Source of the DNA: Serinibacter arcticus
GTDB lineage: Bacteria; Actinomycetota; Actinomycetes; Actinomycetales; Beutenbergiaceae
Length of the DNA stretch: 64,000 nt
NCBI RefSeq assembly: GCF_003121705.1
Contig: NZ_PYHR01000002.1
Coordinates: forward strand, 3,038,001 to 3,102,000
Direction: 5' to 3'
The notes beneath the pieces are model-generated. The model was given only the letters and a program-made list of their open reading frames with translations. It had not been told where the DNA came from and ran no database searches. Shown here one piece after another: positions 62,518-64,000 of this stretch (the stretch's first letter is position 1; each line of letters opens with the position of its first letter). Both the position numbers and the translations under genes were made by a program.

Positions 62518-63429
62518 TCAGGCGCGGGGGGCGTTCAGCCGGTAGCCGACACCGCGCACGGTGTCGATCCAGCGCGGGTTGCTGATGTCCTCGCCCAGCT
62601 TGCGGCGCAGGTTCACCATGTGGACCTCGACGCTGCGGTGGTCGGCGGGCGTGATGAGCGTGCCGACGTCGTACTCCTCGCCCCAGACGGCGCGCACGAG
62701 GTCGTGCTTGGTGACGACCTTGCCGATGGAGACCCACAGGGCGGCGAGGATGTCGAACTCGCTGCGGGTGAGCGCGATCGTCGCTCCGTCGACCTCCACG
62801 ATGCGGGCGTCGCGGTCCACGCGAAGCCCGTCGACGGTGCCGGCGACCGGCGCGGCGGTGGCCGCAGCGGGCGTCGCCACCGGGGCGGGAGCGGTTGCGG
62901 TGTCCTCGGTCGTGACCGGGACGGGGTGGGGACGGACCTCCGCCGGAGCGACCGCGGCGACCTGGGGTGCGGGGGCTGCGGGGGGCGCTTCCGGAGCGGG
63001 GCTCGCGGGCGCGGCGTGTCGTGCCGTGGCTGCGGCCGAACCGTGGGGCGGCGAGACGCGAGGGCGGCGCAGCATCGCCTCGACCCGGGCGCGCAGCTCG
63101 CGGGGGCGGAACGGCTTCGTGATGTAGTCGTCCGCCCCGACGTCGAGCCCCGAGAGGGTGTCGATCTCGTCGTCCCGCGCGGTGAGCATCACGATGTACG
63201 CATCGCTGGCCGCACGAACGCGCCGCGCGACCTCGAACCCGTCGATGTCGGGAAGGTTCACGTCGAGCGTGATGATCAGCGGATCGACCTGGTGGGCCAG
63301 CTTGACGCCGGCGCTCCCGGTACCTGCCGAGTGCACCATGAATCCGGCCTTCTCGAGGACCGATTCGAGCAGCAGGCGAATGTCGGGGTCATCCTCGATG
63401 ACGAGGGCAACTCTCTCGGTGAATTCCAC
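62518..63429 (-). CDS. OmpR-type response regulator with long Ala/Pro linker
   Basis: A 303-residue regulator. Receiver at residues 1-122 (VALVIEDDPDIRLLLESVLE, phospho-Asp in IITLDVNLPDIDGFE about residue 56, Lys of YITKPF); a winged-helix trans_reg_C domain at about 205-303 (EFDILAALWVSIGKVVTKHD, SVEVHMVNLRRKLGEDISNP, VRGVGYRLN). They are joined by about 80 residues of Ala/Pro-rich sequence (ASPAPEAPPAAPAPQVAAVA) instead of the usual short linker. GTG 63429 is 6 nt after TAGGAT, a leaderless start. No cognate kinase gene is adjacent in the window. May govern the neighbouring polysaccharide synthase (inference). Confidence 0.92.
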   Translation of the reverse strand: MEFTERVALVIEDDPDIRLLLESVLEKAGFMVHSAGTGSAGVKLAHQVDPLIITLDVNLPDIDGFEVARRVRAASDAYIVMLTARDDEIDTLSGLDVGADDYITKPFRPRELRARVEAMLRRPRVSPPHGSAAATARHAAPASPAPEAPPAAPAPQVAAVAPAEVRPHPVPVTTEDTATAPAPVATPAAATAAPVAGTVDGLRVDRDARIVEVDGATIALTRSEFDILAALWVSIGKVVTKHDLVRAVWGEEYDVGTLITPADHRSVEVHMVNLRRKLGEDISNPRWIDTVRGVGYRLNAPRA

Positions 63430-63435
63430 GCTCCG

Positions 63436-63441
63436 ATCCTA
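63436..63441 (-). promoter_or_regulatory. Leaderless -10 element of OmpR-type regulator
   Basis: TAGGAT on the minus strand, 6 nt before GTG 63429. No separate ribosome-binding site is present. Confidence 0.55.
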
Positions 63442-63620
63442 CGGTCGCCCCTGAGGATCTGGCCTTGCGAGATGTGAGGTTCTACGCAGGTAGTGGGTGT
63501 GGGGGTCGTGCCCCGGGACGGTCGGTCAGGGTCGTCGTGACGACCGCGACGTAGTGTGAATGCGGGCGACGCCGCCGGGGGTGGTTCTCCGGTCGAGCTC
63601 GTGCGAGCGACAGGAGAGAG

Positions 63621-64000
63621 ATGCGCACCCTTCGATCCTTCACGTCACGGCCGGACTCCGGCGGACCCCGCGCCCACGCCTCTCCCGGCCCGACCTGGTC
63701 GCGTCGGCTGACCCCGCTCGTCGCCGGCGTTCTCGTCCTCGCCGGCTGCGCCGGTCCGGGTGACGAGCCCGCGCCCGGATCAGGGTCTCCGACACCGATC
63801 CCGAGCGAGCCGGCCACGAGCGAGCCGAGCTCGAGCACGTCCTCCCCGGGCGGCAGCGACCCGTCGTCGTCGCCAACCGGGTCGAGCACCGACACCGGGA
63901 CGGCCGGCAGCGGCTGCCCCGCGACGAACGACGGCCCTCCGCCCGGCGCCGCCGTCGCGGAGATCGTCGACGTCGACGGCGACGGTCGCCCCGACAGCGC
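63621..64000 (+). CDS. Lipoprotein, 3'-truncated by window edge
   Basis: ATG 63621 with Shine-Dalgarno CAGGAG 4 nt upstream (CAGGAGAGAG). The signal region RRLTPLVAGVLVLAGC ends in a lipobox with Cys about residue 43. It is followed by a Pro/Ser/Thr-rich linker (SEPATSEPSSSTSSPGGSDP) and VDVDGDGRPDSA, which looks like the start of a calcium-binding FG-GAP/VCBS-type repeat (DxDGDGxxD). The window ends inside the gene. Divergent from the OmpR-type regulator across 191 bp. Function unknown. Confidence 0.8.
   Translation, partial: MRTLRSFTSRPDSGGPRAHASPGPTWSRRLTPLVAGVLVLAGCAGPGDEPAPGSGSPTPIPSEPATSEPSSSTSSPGGSDPSSSPTGSSTDTGTAGSGCPATNDGPPPGAAVAEIVDVDGDGRPDS

Overview
The window is a very GC-rich (estimated above 70% G+C) chromosomal segment of an actinobacterium, most likely a Micrococcales member of the Cellulomonas/Sanguibacter/Promicromonospora type (inference). 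Signs of this are near-total G/C at third codon positions, frequent GTG starts, GAF-ANTAR regulators, Actinobacterial Holin-X and DUF3618 genes, a CVxNGGKS low-molecular-weight phosphatase, an LPxTG protein, and several promoters with TAnnnT directly before a GTG start (leaderless transcripts). No integrase, transposase, CRISPR array or prophage block is visible.

Layout. 1-4946: end of a glycoconjugate gene group (GT4 glycosyltransferase, ABC exporter, tandem phosphotransferase), convergent with a secreted DUF348/G5/3D-like wall protein. 6.2-17 kb: an orphan cytosolic protein, a GAF-ANTAR regulator, a VIT family transporter, a DUF418 membrane protein, an MFS carrier, a G/P/Q/Y-rich membrane-anchored protein, a FtsX/LolD-type ABC pair, and a small membrane protein with its winged-helix regulator behind a large palindrome. 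17-22 kb: a small acidic protein, a DUF4232-like membrane protein, a divergent TetR/KstD-like flavoprotein pair, and a pyruvoyl arginine decarboxylase (frameshifted) overlapping a GNAT-like gene. 22.2-25.1 kb: split phosphorelay parts (membrane PAS histidine kinase, stand-alone receiver, Hpt protein). 25.5-41.9 kb: one giant LPxTG surface adhesin of about 5,470 residues with 36 tandem Ig/cadherin-like repeats. 42-45 kb: a lipoprotein, two helical or unknown proteins and a second GAF-ANTAR protein. 45.2-50.7 kb: an operon of acyl-CoA dehydrogenase, PIG-L deacetylase/NodS-like methyltransferase fusion and glycosyltransferase, divergent from P450 and SDR genes. 51-54.6 kb: a stress-type operon (low-complexity protein, holin-X, DUF3618), Mn-catalase and LMW phosphatase. 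54.6-60 kb: a MATE exporter divergent from PadR-quinone oxidoreductase, a NarL-type two-component system and tRNA-Arg(ACG). 60-64 kb: a lipoprotein, a processive GT2 synthase, an OmpR-type regulator and the start of another lipoprotein.

Most unusual content. (1) Four intergenic tandem arrays share an exact 22-bp period and a related core, most of them at gene 3' ends. (2) A pair of about 130-bp elements has 18-bp terminal inverted repeats that covary between copies. (3) The giant adhesin carries a Cys pair in essentially every repeat and a recent four-repeat (1,182 bp) duplication. (4) The PIG-L/NodS/GT/acyl-CoA operon chemically resembles Nod-factor decoration. (5) A possible multi-helix RNA lies at 44753-44848. 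Three genes (DUF418, arginine decarboxylase, adhesin) each appear to lack one base, and a fourth (51 kb) has a frame break, so sequence errors must be considered.
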